64,000 nt of DNA from UBA1181 sp963626555 (lineage in GTDB: Bacteria; Bacteroidota; Bacteroidia; Bacteroidales; Paludibacteraceae): NCBI GenBank assembly GCA_963626555.1, contig CAVFXQ010000004.1, positions 1-64,000 of the forward strand, given 5' to 3'. The position numbers and the translations under genes were made by a program. The notes below the pieces were generated by a model. It was given only the letters and a program-made list of their open reading frames with translations, was not told the origin of the DNA and did not search any database. Every line of letters starts with the position of its first letter. Position 1 is the stretch's first letter. Shown in pieces: positions 27,264 to 35,967 of this stretch.

Positions 27264-29498
27264 CTATTTGATAGCCGTCTCTACACGATTAACAGAGTTG
27301 ATCGTTTTGTTCTTCATTAAATCCATGCAAAGGTTGTTCACATCTTCCACATCATGCACATATACCGTAACGTAGAGTTCAAACATACCATCTTTAGTAT
27401 CAACATTCATCTTACTGATATTCATTGCATGTTCCTCTGTAATCGTTCGAATTATTTCGCATAAAACACCAACTCGGTCTGCTCCCTTCACCTCAATCGT
27501 CGCCGGGAAAGACAACATTTTGTGCGTCTCCCACACCGCAGATATGATACGCTCCCCATAGTTGGATTTCAGTTTCATCGCCACCGGACACTGTCTTTTA
27601 TGAACGACTAACATTCCATCCTCTTCCATGAAGCCCAATATATCGTCTCCAGGAATAGGCAAGCAACAATCTGCTATTCGATAGGTGATTCCCGATTTAT
27701 CCTCTGCCAATGTCAAAGTTTTCTTCGAATCTAATTTCTTTGTTCCAAAGAATGGCAATGACGTGCTTTGTCCGTTACGCTTGAATGTCAAGTTCCAATA
27801 TTTCATCCAACGACTTTGCGACTTAAAGACGGTATTGGTCAACTCATCAAGTTTATACGTTCCCTTTCCTATCTTATAATAGAGTTCCTCTTTCTTCGTC
27901 TCCTTAAAATACTCCAAAACTTTTGAAATATTATCTGGACTCACCTTCTGCCCATTTTCTTGAAGATAAGTTTCTAAGTCATGTTCTCCCTTATTGATGA
28001 ACGTCCTATATTCTCTTTTGAACAAAGCACGAATTTTACCCTTCGCACGCGCCGTCACGACATAGTTAATCCATTCTGGATCTGGTTCTTGCTTCTTTGA
28101 TGTCAAAATCTCAACTTGGTCACCACTGTTCAACACATAACTCAAAGGAACCAATTTGTGATTTACCTTTGCGCCAATACAATGCAATCCCATATCCGTA
28201 TGTAGGTAGAAGGCAAAATCCAACGCAGTGGCTCCCTGTGGAAGGGTTTTAATCTCACCAGTTGGAGTGAAAACGAATATTTCAGAAGCAAACAAGTTCA
28301 GCTTGAAAGTATCCAAGAAATCAATAGCATTGGGTTCGGGATTTTCAAGAAGTTCCTTGATTGTCTGCAGCCACCTTTCCAACTCCGAATCATCCTTTTC
28401 CCCTGTTTTATATTTCCAATGAGCGGCAAATCCTTTCTCTGCAATGTCATCCATTCGGCGACTACGAATTTGGACCTCAATCCACTGCCCGTTCAACCCC
28501 ATTACGGTAACGTGCAAAGCCTCGTAGCCATTTGATTTTGGTGTGCTTATCCAGTCTCGGATACGATCTGGGTGAGGCTTATAAATGTCTGTTACCGCAG
28601 AGTAAATCTTCCAACAGCAGGCCTTTTCATCCTCACCTTCTGGCACGTCAAACACAATCCTCAACGCTAATATGTCATAGACCTCTTCGAATGGAATGTT
28701 TTTCTTCTGCATCTTTCTCCAGATAGAATAAACAGACTTCACACGATCTAATATCTCAAAGTGATATCCTAACGTCTCTAACTTTTTTCGTATAGGTGCA
28801 GAAAAATCTGCAAACAAAGTATCGCGTTCCTCCCTATCCTTCTCTAAAAGATTAGACAATTCTTCATATTTGTCGGGATGCTCGTACTTGAAACTCAAGT
28901 CTTCCAACTCAGTTTTGATAGTGTAGAGTCCCAAACGATTCGCCAAAGGAGCATAGATGTATTGCGTTTCTCCTGCAATTTTAAACTGTTTTGCGGGAGG
29001 CATCGAACTCAAAGTTCGCATGTTATGCAACCTATCTGCAATCTTTATCAAGACAACGCGAATATCTTCCGACATCGTCAACAAAAGCTTTCTGAAATTT
29101 TCTGCCTGCGCAGATGCCTCTTTCCCAAAAACACCGCCCGAAATCTTCGTCAAACCATCTACTATCTGAGCGATCTTCTTTCCGAACAGATTCTCTATAT
29201 CTTCAACTGTATACTCGGTGTCTTCAACTACATCATGCAACAGAGCAGAACAGATGGAGGTTGAGCCTAAGCCAATTTCCTTAGCAACAATCGTTGCCAC
29301 AGCAATAGGGTGCATAATATAAGGCTCACCCGACCGACGACGCACGCCTTGATGCGCCATAGAAGCAAAATTAAAGGCTCGTTCTATCAAATCAACCTTA
29401 TTACGATGATTCGACGCCATATACACCTTGAGCAAATTTTGATACGCATCATTTATCATTTTCTGTTCTTCTTCTGTATGTAATTGCTCCTCAGCCAT
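27264..29498 (-). CDS. Bifunctional (p)ppGpp synthetase/hydrolase, RelA/SpoT family
   Basis: The 744-residue enzyme makes and breaks the stringent-response alarmone. An HD hydrolase domain has H63 and the HD pair at 88-89 (LLHDVVEDT), which indicates it is intact. The synthetase domain has the conserved segment DWISTPKSNGYEALHVTV, then comes a TGS domain (about 395-455; FTPTGEIKTLPQGATALDFA). The C-terminus contains a CRIS-type ADCCLPIPGDDILGF and an ACT domain. It converges on the PorE-like gene with 22 nt between the stops. It is a housekeeping gene with the usual full-length architecture. Confidence 0.95.
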   Translation of the reverse strand: MAEEQLHTEEEQKMINDAYQNLLKVYMASNHRNKVDLIERAFNFASMAHQGVRRRSGEPYIMHPIAVATIVAKEIGLGSTSICSALLHDVVEDTEYTVEDIENLFGKKIAQIVDGLTKISGGVFGKEASAQAENFRKLLLTMSEDIRVVLIKIADRLHNMRTLSSMPPAKQFKIAGETQYIYAPLANRLGLYTIKTELEDLSFKYEHPDKYEELSNLLEKDREERDTLFADFSAPIRKKLETLGYHFEILDRVKSVYSIWRKMQKKNIPFEEVYDILALRIVFDVPEGEDEKACCWKIYSAVTDIYKPHPDRIRDWISTPKSNGYEALHVTVMGLNGQWIEVQIRSRRMDDIAEKGFAAHWKYKTGEKDDSELERWLQTIKELLENPEPNAIDFLDTFKLNLFASEIFVFTPTGEIKTLPQGATALDFAFYLHTDMGLHCIGAKVNHKLVPLSYVLNSGDQVEILTSKKQEPDPEWINYVVTARAKGKIRALFKREYRTFINKGEHDLETYLQENGQKVSPDNISKVLEYFKETKKEELYYKIGKGTYKLDELTNTVFKSQSRWMKYWNLTFKRNGQSTSLPFFGTKKLDSKKTLTLAEDKSGITYRIADCCLPIPGDDILGFMEEDGMLVVHKRQCPVAMKLKSNYGERIISAVWETHKMLSFPATIEVKGADRVGVLCEIIRTITEEHAMNISKMNVDTKDGMFELYVTVYVHDVEDVNNLCMDLMKNKTINSVNRVETAIK

Positions 29499-29594
29499 AG
29501 TCTTCTATTTTACTTTCTTTTTTTTGCGAACGCACTTTTAAATTTTGGTAACGCTCTATCTGATTTTCTTACTTTCAAAAGCACTAAAATACAA

Positions 29595-29626
29595 AAAAGC
29601 GAGATAACATACGCTATCTCGCTTTT
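29595..29626 (-). terminator. Terminator of the WG-repeat gene
   Basis: Arms AAAAGCGAGATA (29595-29606) and TATCTCGCTTTT (29615-29626) pair perfectly over 12 bp with an 8-nt loop, and are followed on the minus strand by a T-rich run. It lies 40 nt past the stop of the gene at 29666. Confidence 0.85.
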
Positions 29627-29665
29627 AAAATATAATCTTATTTTTTTACACGAATCAACCTCCGA

Positions 29666-31051
29666 TTAGTAGCTTACTCTGATGAACTTTCCATTCGCCT
29701 TAGCCCACGGAGTTCCTTCCTTATCTAAGTAAACATCCCAACCGTTTTTCTTCGCTAATGCGTAACCATCGCCATTGAATGTTGAAATGTAATCATACTC
29801 ACACTCTGTGATAGGACCACCAAATTTATCTATCAAACCGAATTTTCCATTCTTCTTCACACAAGCAACACCGCCCTGGAAATCTTTCGCATCTTCAAAT
29901 TCAAACTCAGTTACAGCATTTCCCTCCTTGTCAATGTAAGCGTATGCAGTCTTACCGTTTTCCAACTTTTTAGAAACTGCAACCAACCCCTCTTTGAACC
30001 AAGAAACCGTCTGATAATCACAAGGAATCACCTCATTTCCATTCACGTCAATAAATCCATATTTGTAGTATTCACTCTGAACAGCAGCCAATCCCTCGCT
30101 GAAAGCCTTTGCATCGCTATACACGACATCGTTCATTTTCTCGCCATTCTTATTCAAGAAAAAAGCAGAGTTTTCAGCATCCTTAACAACGGCATAACCG
30201 TAACTATAGTTAGATGCCGAGATATATTTCAAAGGAACGATTTCTTTACCAGACTCGTTCACAAATCCGTATTTTCCGCCGACTGACACACGAGCCATTC
30301 CTTCTGAAAAATCTGCTCCCCAATCGTATTTAGCCTTAACAACCAAGTCTCCTGATTTGTCGGTGTAACCATATTTGTTCTTTCTCAAAACACGAACTGG
30401 TGCAGGCCACTTCTTGTTCATTTCAGACTTAGCCTGAGATGCGTAGTAACCCGAAGGATAGTCGTAGATGAATTGTTGGTAAGCCTCTTTTGTATTCTTC
30501 TTTTGAACCTCTTGAAATACCTTCAACTCGTCTGCCTTTACAGTCTTTTGTGTTTCAACGTCGGCTGCACGGCGAGCAGCTGCCTCCTTCATAACGACCT
30601 CACGATCTTTTGCGGCTTGTTTGGCTGCCTCTTCCTTAGCCTCATTAGCCTCTTTAAGAGCAATCGCTTGCTCGTAGTTGGCTTTTCTGGCAGAATCCAA
30701 ACGAATAGAAACCTCATCGTTCATGGAAGTCATCAATGAGTATCCATGATCTTTAATCACTTGCGAAGCAAAATAAGCCTTGCAAGCCTTTTGAGTCTCT
30801 ATGTCATTGCCCAATGCATACTGAACACGCGCTCTCATAAATTCGATACGAGCGTTAGTCTTTCCCAATTTAGCCTCAGCTTTCTCCAATAACTTGAGAA
30901 CTGCGTTATAGTCGCCCGAATCATACTTTTCAATGGCTGAATAATAATAGTCTCTCGCCTGTTTATCCTCTGGAGTAACCTCGTATGCAGATGCGTTCAA
31001 AGTTGAAAACGCCAATCCGCAGGCCAATATATATATATAACTTTTTTTCAT
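29666..31051 (-). CDS. Secreted WG-repeat protein with an N-terminal TPR/coiled region
   Basis: The 461-residue protein has a signal peptide (SYIYILACGLAFSTLNASA). A helical, TPR-like part at ~25-110 is followed by a charged Ala/Glu/Lys coiled coil at ~120-190. At least six WG-type beta repeats (about 215-455) follow, of the form KYGFVNESGKEIVP, KYGFIDVNGNEVIP and KFGLIDKFGG. WG repeats are common in Bacteroidota envelope proteins, where they are thought to bind partners; no enzyme activity is expected. It lies 53 nt downstream of the SUMF1-domain gene, and the two probably share a transcript. Confidence 0.8.
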   Translation of the reverse strand: MKKSYIYILACGLAFSTLNASAYEVTPEDKQARDYYYSAIEKYDSGDYNAVLKLLEKAEAKLGKTNARIEFMRARVQYALGNDIETQKACKAYFASQVIKDHGYSLMTSMNDEVSIRLDSARKANYEQAIALKEANEAKEEAAKQAAKDREVVMKEAAARRAADVETQKTVKADELKVFQEVQKKNTKEAYQQFIYDYPSGYYASQAKSEMNKKWPAPVRVLRKNKYGYTDKSGDLVVKAKYDWGADFSEGMARVSVGGKYGFVNESGKEIVPLKYISASNYSYGYAVVKDAENSAFFLNKNGEKMNDVVYSDAKAFSEGLAAVQSEYYKYGFIDVNGNEVIPCDYQTVSWFKEGLVAVSKKLENGKTAYAYIDKEGNAVTEFEFEDAKDFQGGVACVKKNGKFGLIDKFGGPITECEYDYISTFNGDGYALAKKNGWDVYLDKEGTPWAKANGKFIRVSY

Positions 31052-31104
31052 CTGATTTCTTATACTTGAAATAAATCGTATCTAAATTAGTAGCAGTCTC
31101 TGAA

Positions 31105-32688
31105 TTACTCGTCTTGACAAACGCGGAAGCCAATTTTTCCGCTCTTGTATTTTGCAGAAACTTTTTCAGTTGAAGTGATAACACTGTTTGATGCGTCGTC
31201 TGCCCAAGAACCACCCTTCACGAAACGAGTGTCCTTGTCGTATTGGTCGACCACCCACTCACTGACATTTCCCGTCATATCATAAAGGCCCAATTCGTTC
31301 GGTGTTTTCGTTCCAACCTCGTGGGTAGCCTCGTTTGAGTTGTAAACACACCACGCAACATCTGGCAAGTTGTTACCACCCGCATATTCAGTAGAAACAC
31401 CCTTTGCACCACCCTTAGCGGCATATTCCCACTCCTCCAAGCGAGGCAAACGGTAATTCATACCTGTCTCTTTGTTCAAAGCTGCAATGTAGGCTTGCGC
31501 ATCATCCCAACTAACATTCTCAACTGGAGTGTTTGGTCCTCCCTTGAATTGGAACGGACGAGTTCCCATCACACGCATCCATTGTGCATGAGTAATCTCC
31601 ATCTTACTCATATAGAAAGATTTCAAACTACCCCTACCCTCAACATAAATCAACTCCAAATCTCCTACATTTCTGTTTGTCTTATAATCTGTGAACTTCT
31701 TGATTTTTTCAACACGAGCAATAGGGTAAACCAAATCAGGAGCAGCTTTAGCAGCAACATTATAATAAGCGGATGCCTCAGTCCATTTTTGTTCATTATA
31801 AAGACGATCACCCTCTGCAACAGCGTTCATCCAAATATCCGTTGGACGAGAAGTTGTCATCCAGAAAATAGGGCTGTCAGAACCAACCGCAGGAGAATAC
31901 TTACGATTTGAGAAATAAGCATCTACAGATTTCTCATTATTTCCTGCCTTCCTATATTTTTCAGCGTTCTCACGACGAGTATACTCATCTGAGATGTAAT
32001 CAAAATTCTCATTGCTCCACTTAAAAGTCGCCGTTACATTGACAACCTCGATACGAGATGACAACGAGAAGATTTTTCTCAATCTGAAACTGAATCCTCT
32101 CTCTGTGTTAGCCAACTTACCGACAGTGATATGGTCTGCCTCGAAAGCCTTAGACAAAGAAGCATCTGTAATCACCGTGCCTGGTTTCTCTTTCGTTTGT
32201 TTACCCACAACGACATTAGTGAAATCGGTCTTCCAATTCATCTTTATAGGAGAGATTGGAGCAACAGACTGACCTGCCTTTTCAACATAAGGAACAGCCA
32301 CACTTGTCATAGCCGAAGCAATGTAACATTTTGAATTTTCAGAATAGAAAAGAATCGTGTAAGTAAAGACCGCAGAATCGGGAACTAACAAGTCGAAACG
32401 CTGTTTTAAATCTTCATAACTCTTTAAATTGTTGTAATTAACAGTTTTTTTGTTTACTGTAAACACATTGTTTCTTGTCCACGAAACATTTGCGAAACAA
32501 TAGGGGTCTCCCATCACAATCTTGTAGGTGTAGTCTAACTTGTACTTATCAAGCGGATAAGCATTTTTCCCTGCGGTATACTTCACCTGACCATCGCATG
32601 ACCCAGATAAACTCGTATATTGTCCTTGACCGAACATCATCGCAACGGACGTCAAGATAGACAACAACGTCAAATAAAATCTTTTCAT
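31105..32688 (-). CDS. Secreted protein with a C-terminal FGE/SUMF1-type domain
   Basis: The 527-residue protein has a signal peptide (RFYLTLLSILTSVAMMFG) and an N-terminal beta-rich part of unknown family (about 20-290). A short TPR-like stretch (about 265-310) and a formylglycine-generating-enzyme/SUMF1 domain (about 335-525) follow, with MEITHAQWMRVMGTRPFQF, PVENVSWDDAQAYI, YRLPRLEEWEYAA, GLYDMTGNVSEWV and GFRVC at the end. These domains in Bacteroidota secreted proteins (as in GldJ/GldK-like) usually act structurally. The pair of catalytic Cys residues of true FGE is not evident. It is cotranscribed with the WG-repeat gene. Confidence 0.8.
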   Translation of the reverse strand: MKRFYLTLLSILTSVAMMFGQGQYTSLSGSCDGQVKYTAGKNAYPLDKYKLDYTYKIVMGDPYCFANVSWTRNNVFTVNKKTVNYNNLKSYEDLKQRFDLLVPDSAVFTYTILFYSENSKCYIASAMTSVAVPYVEKAGQSVAPISPIKMNWKTDFTNVVVGKQTKEKPGTVITDASLSKAFEADHITVGKLANTERGFSFRLRKIFSLSSRIEVVNVTATFKWSNENFDYISDEYTRRENAEKYRKAGNNEKSVDAYFSNRKYSPAVGSDSPIFWMTTSRPTDIWMNAVAEGDRLYNEQKWTEASAYYNVAAKAAPDLVYPIARVEKIKKFTDYKTNRNVGDLELIYVEGRGSLKSFYMSKMEITHAQWMRVMGTRPFQFKGGPNTPVENVSWDDAQAYIAALNKETGMNYRLPRLEEWEYAAKGGAKGVSTEYAGGNNLPDVAWCVYNSNEATHEVGTKTPNELGLYDMTGNVSEWVVDQYDKDTRFVKGGSWADDASNSVITSTEKVSAKYKSGKIGFRVCQDE

Positions 32689-32778
32689 GAATTTTTATGT
32701 TTTTATCTTATTTTATTTACTTCCTTTGTTTCACATAGTTATTAACAACTGCCTCTACTTTCAGTCTTTCGGCAAAGG

Positions 32779-32786
32779 CAAATTTA
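32779..32786 (-). promoter_or_regulatory. -7-like box of the SUMF1/WG operon
   Basis: The minus strand reads TAAATTTG, a TAnnTTTG match, about 90 nt before the SUMF1 gene start. No -33 TTG at proper distance is seen. Confidence 0.4.
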
Positions 32787-32829
32787 ATAAAATTTTGCTT
32801 TTCAAAGGTGATTTGGCAATAAAAAACAC

Positions 32830-32900
32830 AACTTATTAACAATCCCATGTTGAAAACACTCCCTTATTTTATCTACGAAATATTCCATTGTTAATAAGTT
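32830..32900. repeat. 14-bp perfect inverted repeat with TTATTAACAA cores
   Basis: The arms AACTTATTAACAAT (32830-32843) and ATTGTTAATAAGTT (32887-32900) are perfectly complementary across a 43-nt centre. A further copy of the core TTATTAACAA is at 32739-32748. The stretch lies between two divergent operons, upstream of the TPR gene promoter. It may be a regulator site; its core resembles a loose DnaA box. Confidence 0.8.
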
Positions 32901-32936
32901 ATCTTCGTGATAGTTACATTTATTTTTCAATTCTCT

Positions 32937-32944
32937 TACTTTTG
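32937..32944 (+). promoter_or_regulatory. -7 box of the TPR/lipoprotein/aroE operon
   Basis: TACTTTTG matches TAnnTTTG and lies 37 nt before the start codon of the TPR gene. No clear -33 TTG. Confidence 0.55.
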
Positions 32945-32981
32945 TGTAATATATTGTTTATTCTACTAAGATTGTGAACTT

Positions 32982-34412
32982 ATGAATTTGGACTCTTCTC
33001 CATACGAAGAATCAGACAGTGAGAAAGAACTTGTTGCTCATTTTGAGAGACAAGTGAAAGACGGCACTCCTTGTTTCTACGATGAGGATGACTACATTAT
33101 CTTGTTTGACCATTACATTGACAGCGACGACATTTCGCCATGCGAGGAGGTATTAAAATGGGCTGACATTCAATATCCTAATTCCGTCACAATAACAGAC
33201 TGCCACGCACGTTATCTGGCGGCAAAAGGCGACTTTGATGAAGCAGAAGCCATTATCGACAAAGCTCTATTAATCGACAGCAATGACGTTGATCTTCTCA
33301 TCACAAAGGGGAAACTGCTTTTAATAAGGCATAATTTCAAAGAGGCAGACCAAATATTCAATAGTCTTTGCGACAACCACGATGATCCTTTTCTCTATGG
33401 TACGCTTGTCGACATAGGCAACGCCTATAATCAGATGAAACGGAAGGATAAAGCGACACAAATCTACGAACATGCAATCAAGTTGACAGAAGAGAACTGC
33501 GAAGCTGCCTTTGAGTTAGCCCAGATATACGCAGAAGAACCAGAAAAGTTGGAGGAAGCAGCAAGGCTATTAGAAAAAGTATTAGACAAAAAACCGTATT
33601 CTGCGCATGCTTGGCTCACACTCGGTGGCGTTTATGACGACCTACAGAAATACGAAAAGGCGGTTGAATCCTTTGACTATGCCTACACGATAGACCCACA
33701 ATGCTACAAAGCCTTATTTTTGAAAGGAAATAGTTTAATCAACTGCAACGAATATAAAGAAGCATTGGCGGCATTCGAAGAATATTCAGATTTAGAAGAG
33801 GAAGACTCTAACCTCTGCATCTGTATTGGCGAATGTTATGAGGGATTAGGGCGCAGAGACGACGCTGATAGTAAATACCGACGTGCTGTCTACATAGACC
33901 AATCAAATACGAGAGCAATGGTTCATCTGGCATTACTCCACACTGACGAAGATCCTGATTTTGCATTGAGGTGGATTCATCTGGCGCAGGACTACGACAA
34001 AGACAATGCAGAACTATGGCATTTGGAAGGAGACATTCAATATAAAGCGGCTGTTCAATGCCCTGCATACAGGACAGATCATATCGCATGGGCTGAAAAA
34101 AGCTATAAGAAAGCAATCAAAATGGATCCTCAGAACCCATTACCAATGGTTTCTATAGGAATTCTTTTTTACGACGACGGAGACTATGAATCCGCCCTCT
34201 ACTACTTAGAGCAAGCCTACAAACTCTCTGCAGAGGTGAACGAGTTGAGTTTATTTCTCGCACTCACCTACTACCAACTGAACGATAAAGAGCAGACCAA
34301 AAAATTCTTAAAGTTGGCTGTCAAAAGCAATCCAGATTCATGGGATACATTCACTGATTTCTGCCCTAAAGCCAAAGAAGACCCCGAACTCAATATGTTC
34401 CGTAATAATTAA
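32982..34412 (+). CDS. Cytoplasmic tetratricopeptide-repeat protein
   Basis: The 476-residue protein has no signal peptide. It is made of about ten or more TPR units of 34 residues, for example AHAWLTLGGVYDDLQKYEKA, CYKALFLKGNSLINCNEYKE and LPMVSIGILFYDDGDYESAL. The N-terminus is acidic. TPR proteins scaffold protein complexes; no enzyme domain is present. The stop is 53 nt before the lipoprotein start used here, and both are followed by aroE, so they are probably one operon. The specific partner is unknown. Confidence 0.85.
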   Translation: MNLDSSPYEESDSEKELVAHFERQVKDGTPCFYDEDDYIILFDHYIDSDDISPCEEVLKWADIQYPNSVTITDCHARYLAAKGDFDEAEAIIDKALLIDSNDVDLLITKGKLLLIRHNFKEADQIFNSLCDNHDDPFLYGTLVDIGNAYNQMKRKDKATQIYEHAIKLTEENCEAAFELAQIYAEEPEKLEEAARLLEKVLDKKPYSAHAWLTLGGVYDDLQKYEKAVESFDYAYTIDPQCYKALFLKGNSLINCNEYKEALAAFEEYSDLEEEDSNLCICIGECYEGLGRRDDADSKYRRAVYIDQSNTRAMVHLALLHTDEDPDFALRWIHLAQDYDKDNAELWHLEGDIQYKAAVQCPAYRTDHIAWAEKSYKKAIKMDPQNPLPMVSIGILFYDDGDYESALYYLEQAYKLSAEVNELSLFLALTYYQLNDKEQTKKFLKLAVKSNPDSWDTFTDFCPKAKEDPELNMFRNN

Positions 34413-34465
34413 AAAATTTGATTAAATCACACTTAATTTACAAGAGAATAGCAAGAGACATCAAA

Positions 34466-35209
34466 ATGACAAAATCATTGAAAATCAGTATCTTGTTCGT
34501 AATCACATTATGTTCGTTCACGGCATGCCACGTTGGAGAACACGATTACTTATACACTGTCATCAACAACGAGGAAGTGCCTATCGTGCTTCACTACAAG
34601 ACGCTGAAAGACACGGCGAAAGTGGATACACTACAAATGGGGGAAGAGCTAACTATCGCGCAACGCTATGGAGTTAAAAGCGAAGAGGTGTGGGATGTGG
34701 AGACGAGTGTCTCTCTTTACAAAATAGAAACTTTGTTTATCTATTCTCTTGACTCAACAAGATCATCTGAAGAACTCTGCTACCGCAAACATTGGATGGG
34801 ACCAGAGACAAAAGACGGGAAAGGAGTATACAAACTGCCTGTCGACAAGAATGTTCTTCTTATGACAATGCAGAAAGGGTATGTATACAAGGTAGTCAGT
34901 CCTTTTGAAGATTCTCTTCGTATAACCGCCAACCTGAAAGACCATACGCTGAAAGTTGACACTATCATTACACAAAGGCAAAGTATCGTCTTAGGTGAGA
35001 CAAACATTTTTAGTTACGACGAAAGCTATGCCGAAACAGAAAAATATAAAACGCAAAAAATCACTGGATTACGAAGTGTTACTCTTCGTCATGGCACAGA
35101 CTACAAAAATCTTAACCTCACAAAAGACACAGCCTACTTTAAGACAGAGAAAGACACTTGTTATCTTATCGTAACAGAAAACATGTTTGCTTCAACAACG
35201 AAAAAATAA
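34466..35209 (+). CDS. Lipoprotein of unknown function
   Basis: The start is set at 34466 because the encoded N-terminus MTKSLKISILFVITLCSFTAC is a lipoprotein signal with the lipobox SFTAC; an in-frame TTG 48 nt upstream would add a non-signal extension. The mature part (247 residues in all) is polar and beta-rich and has no recognised family. It lies between a TPR protein and aroE (6 nt), so it shares their transcript. It may be a small cell-envelope protein. Confidence 0.75.
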   Translation: MTKSLKISILFVITLCSFTACHVGEHDYLYTVINNEEVPIVLHYKTLKDTAKVDTLQMGEELTIAQRYGVKSEEVWDVETSVSLYKIETLFIYSLDSTRSSEELCYRKHWMGPETKDGKGVYKLPVDKNVLLMTMQKGYVYKVVSPFEDSLRITANLKDHTLKVDTIITQRQSIVLGETNIFSYDESYAETEKYKTQKITGLRSVTLRHGTDYKNLNLTKDTAYFKTEKDTCYLIVTENMFASTTKK

Positions 35210-35215
35210 CATAAA

Positions 35216-35959
35216 ATGAAAAAATTCGGTCTAATCGGAAAAACTTTAAAACATTCATTTTCAAAGACTTTCTTCACTGATAAATTTCAGAAAGAGAATA
35301 TAAACGCCCAATACGAGCTTTACGAGTTGGACACAGTCGGCAAAGTGGAAGAATTGGTTAAAGACCCCGACTTAATCGGACTCAACGTAACCATCCCCTA
35401 CAAGGAGGAGATTATCCCATATTTGAACGATATTGACCCCACCGCAAAAGCTATTGGCGCAGTCAACACTATCAAGATCAGCCACAACGATGGGAAAACA
35501 ACATTGAAAGGCTACAACACAGATCTAATTGGTTTCTCAGACACACTGAAGCTTCATCTCAAGCCATACCACAAAAAGGCTCTCATTTTGGGTACGGGAG
35601 GTGCCTCAAAAGCTGTTCTCTTCGCACTTAAACAACTCAATATCAAAACTACCTACGTTTCGCGTACGCCACACGAAGGAGCTTTAACTTACCAAGACCT
35701 CGACGAAAAAGTGATGGAAGAATACCTTCTCATCGTCAACTGTTCTCCTGTTGGCATGTTTCCACATGTTGACGAAGCACCTAATATTCCATACGATCTA
35801 CTAACAGACAAACATTACCTCTACGATTTGGTTTACAACCCACTTCACACGCAATTTTGCCAAAAGGGAGAAGAAAAAGGCGCAGTCACGAAAAACGGGT
35901 TGGAGATGTTGTACGGTCAAGCCATCGCATCGTGGAAAATCTGGAATGACATTAAATAA
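35216..35959 (+). CDS. aroE: Shikimate dehydrogenase
   Basis: This enzyme reduces 3-dehydroshikimate to shikimate with NADPH, in aromatic amino acid synthesis. The 247-residue protein shows the substrate-binding part FGLIGKTLKHSFSKTFF, GLNVTIPYKEEIIPYL with the catalytic Lys, and GAVNTIKI plus GYNTDLIGF. It then has a Rossmann motif LILGTGGASKAVLFAL and a C-terminal NGLEMLYGQAIASWKIW. It is 6 nt behind the lipoprotein gene and converges on the CHU_C-type gene with only 8 nt between stops. Confidence 0.95.
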   Translation: MKKFGLIGKTLKHSFSKTFFTDKFQKENINAQYELYELDTVGKVEELVKDPDLIGLNVTIPYKEEIIPYLNDIDPTAKAIGAVNTIKISHNDGKTTLKGYNTDLIGFSDTLKLHLKPYHKKALILGTGGASKAVLFALKQLNIKTTYVSRTPHEGALTYQDLDEKVMEEYLLIVNCSPVGMFPHVDEAPNIPYDLLTDKHYLYDLVYNPLHTQFCQKGEEKGAVTKNGLEMLYGQAIASWKIWNDIK

Positions 35960-35967
35960 ACAATTCA

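Noticed and set aside
32739..32900. Chromosomal replication origin
   Set aside because: The motif copies deviate from known DnaA boxes, there is no dnaA, dnaN or rpmH nearby, and gene strands do not diverge consistently from this point.
34418..34465. Upstream TTG start for the lipoprotein gene
   Set aside because: It would put 16 polar residues before a clear lipoprotein signal peptide.
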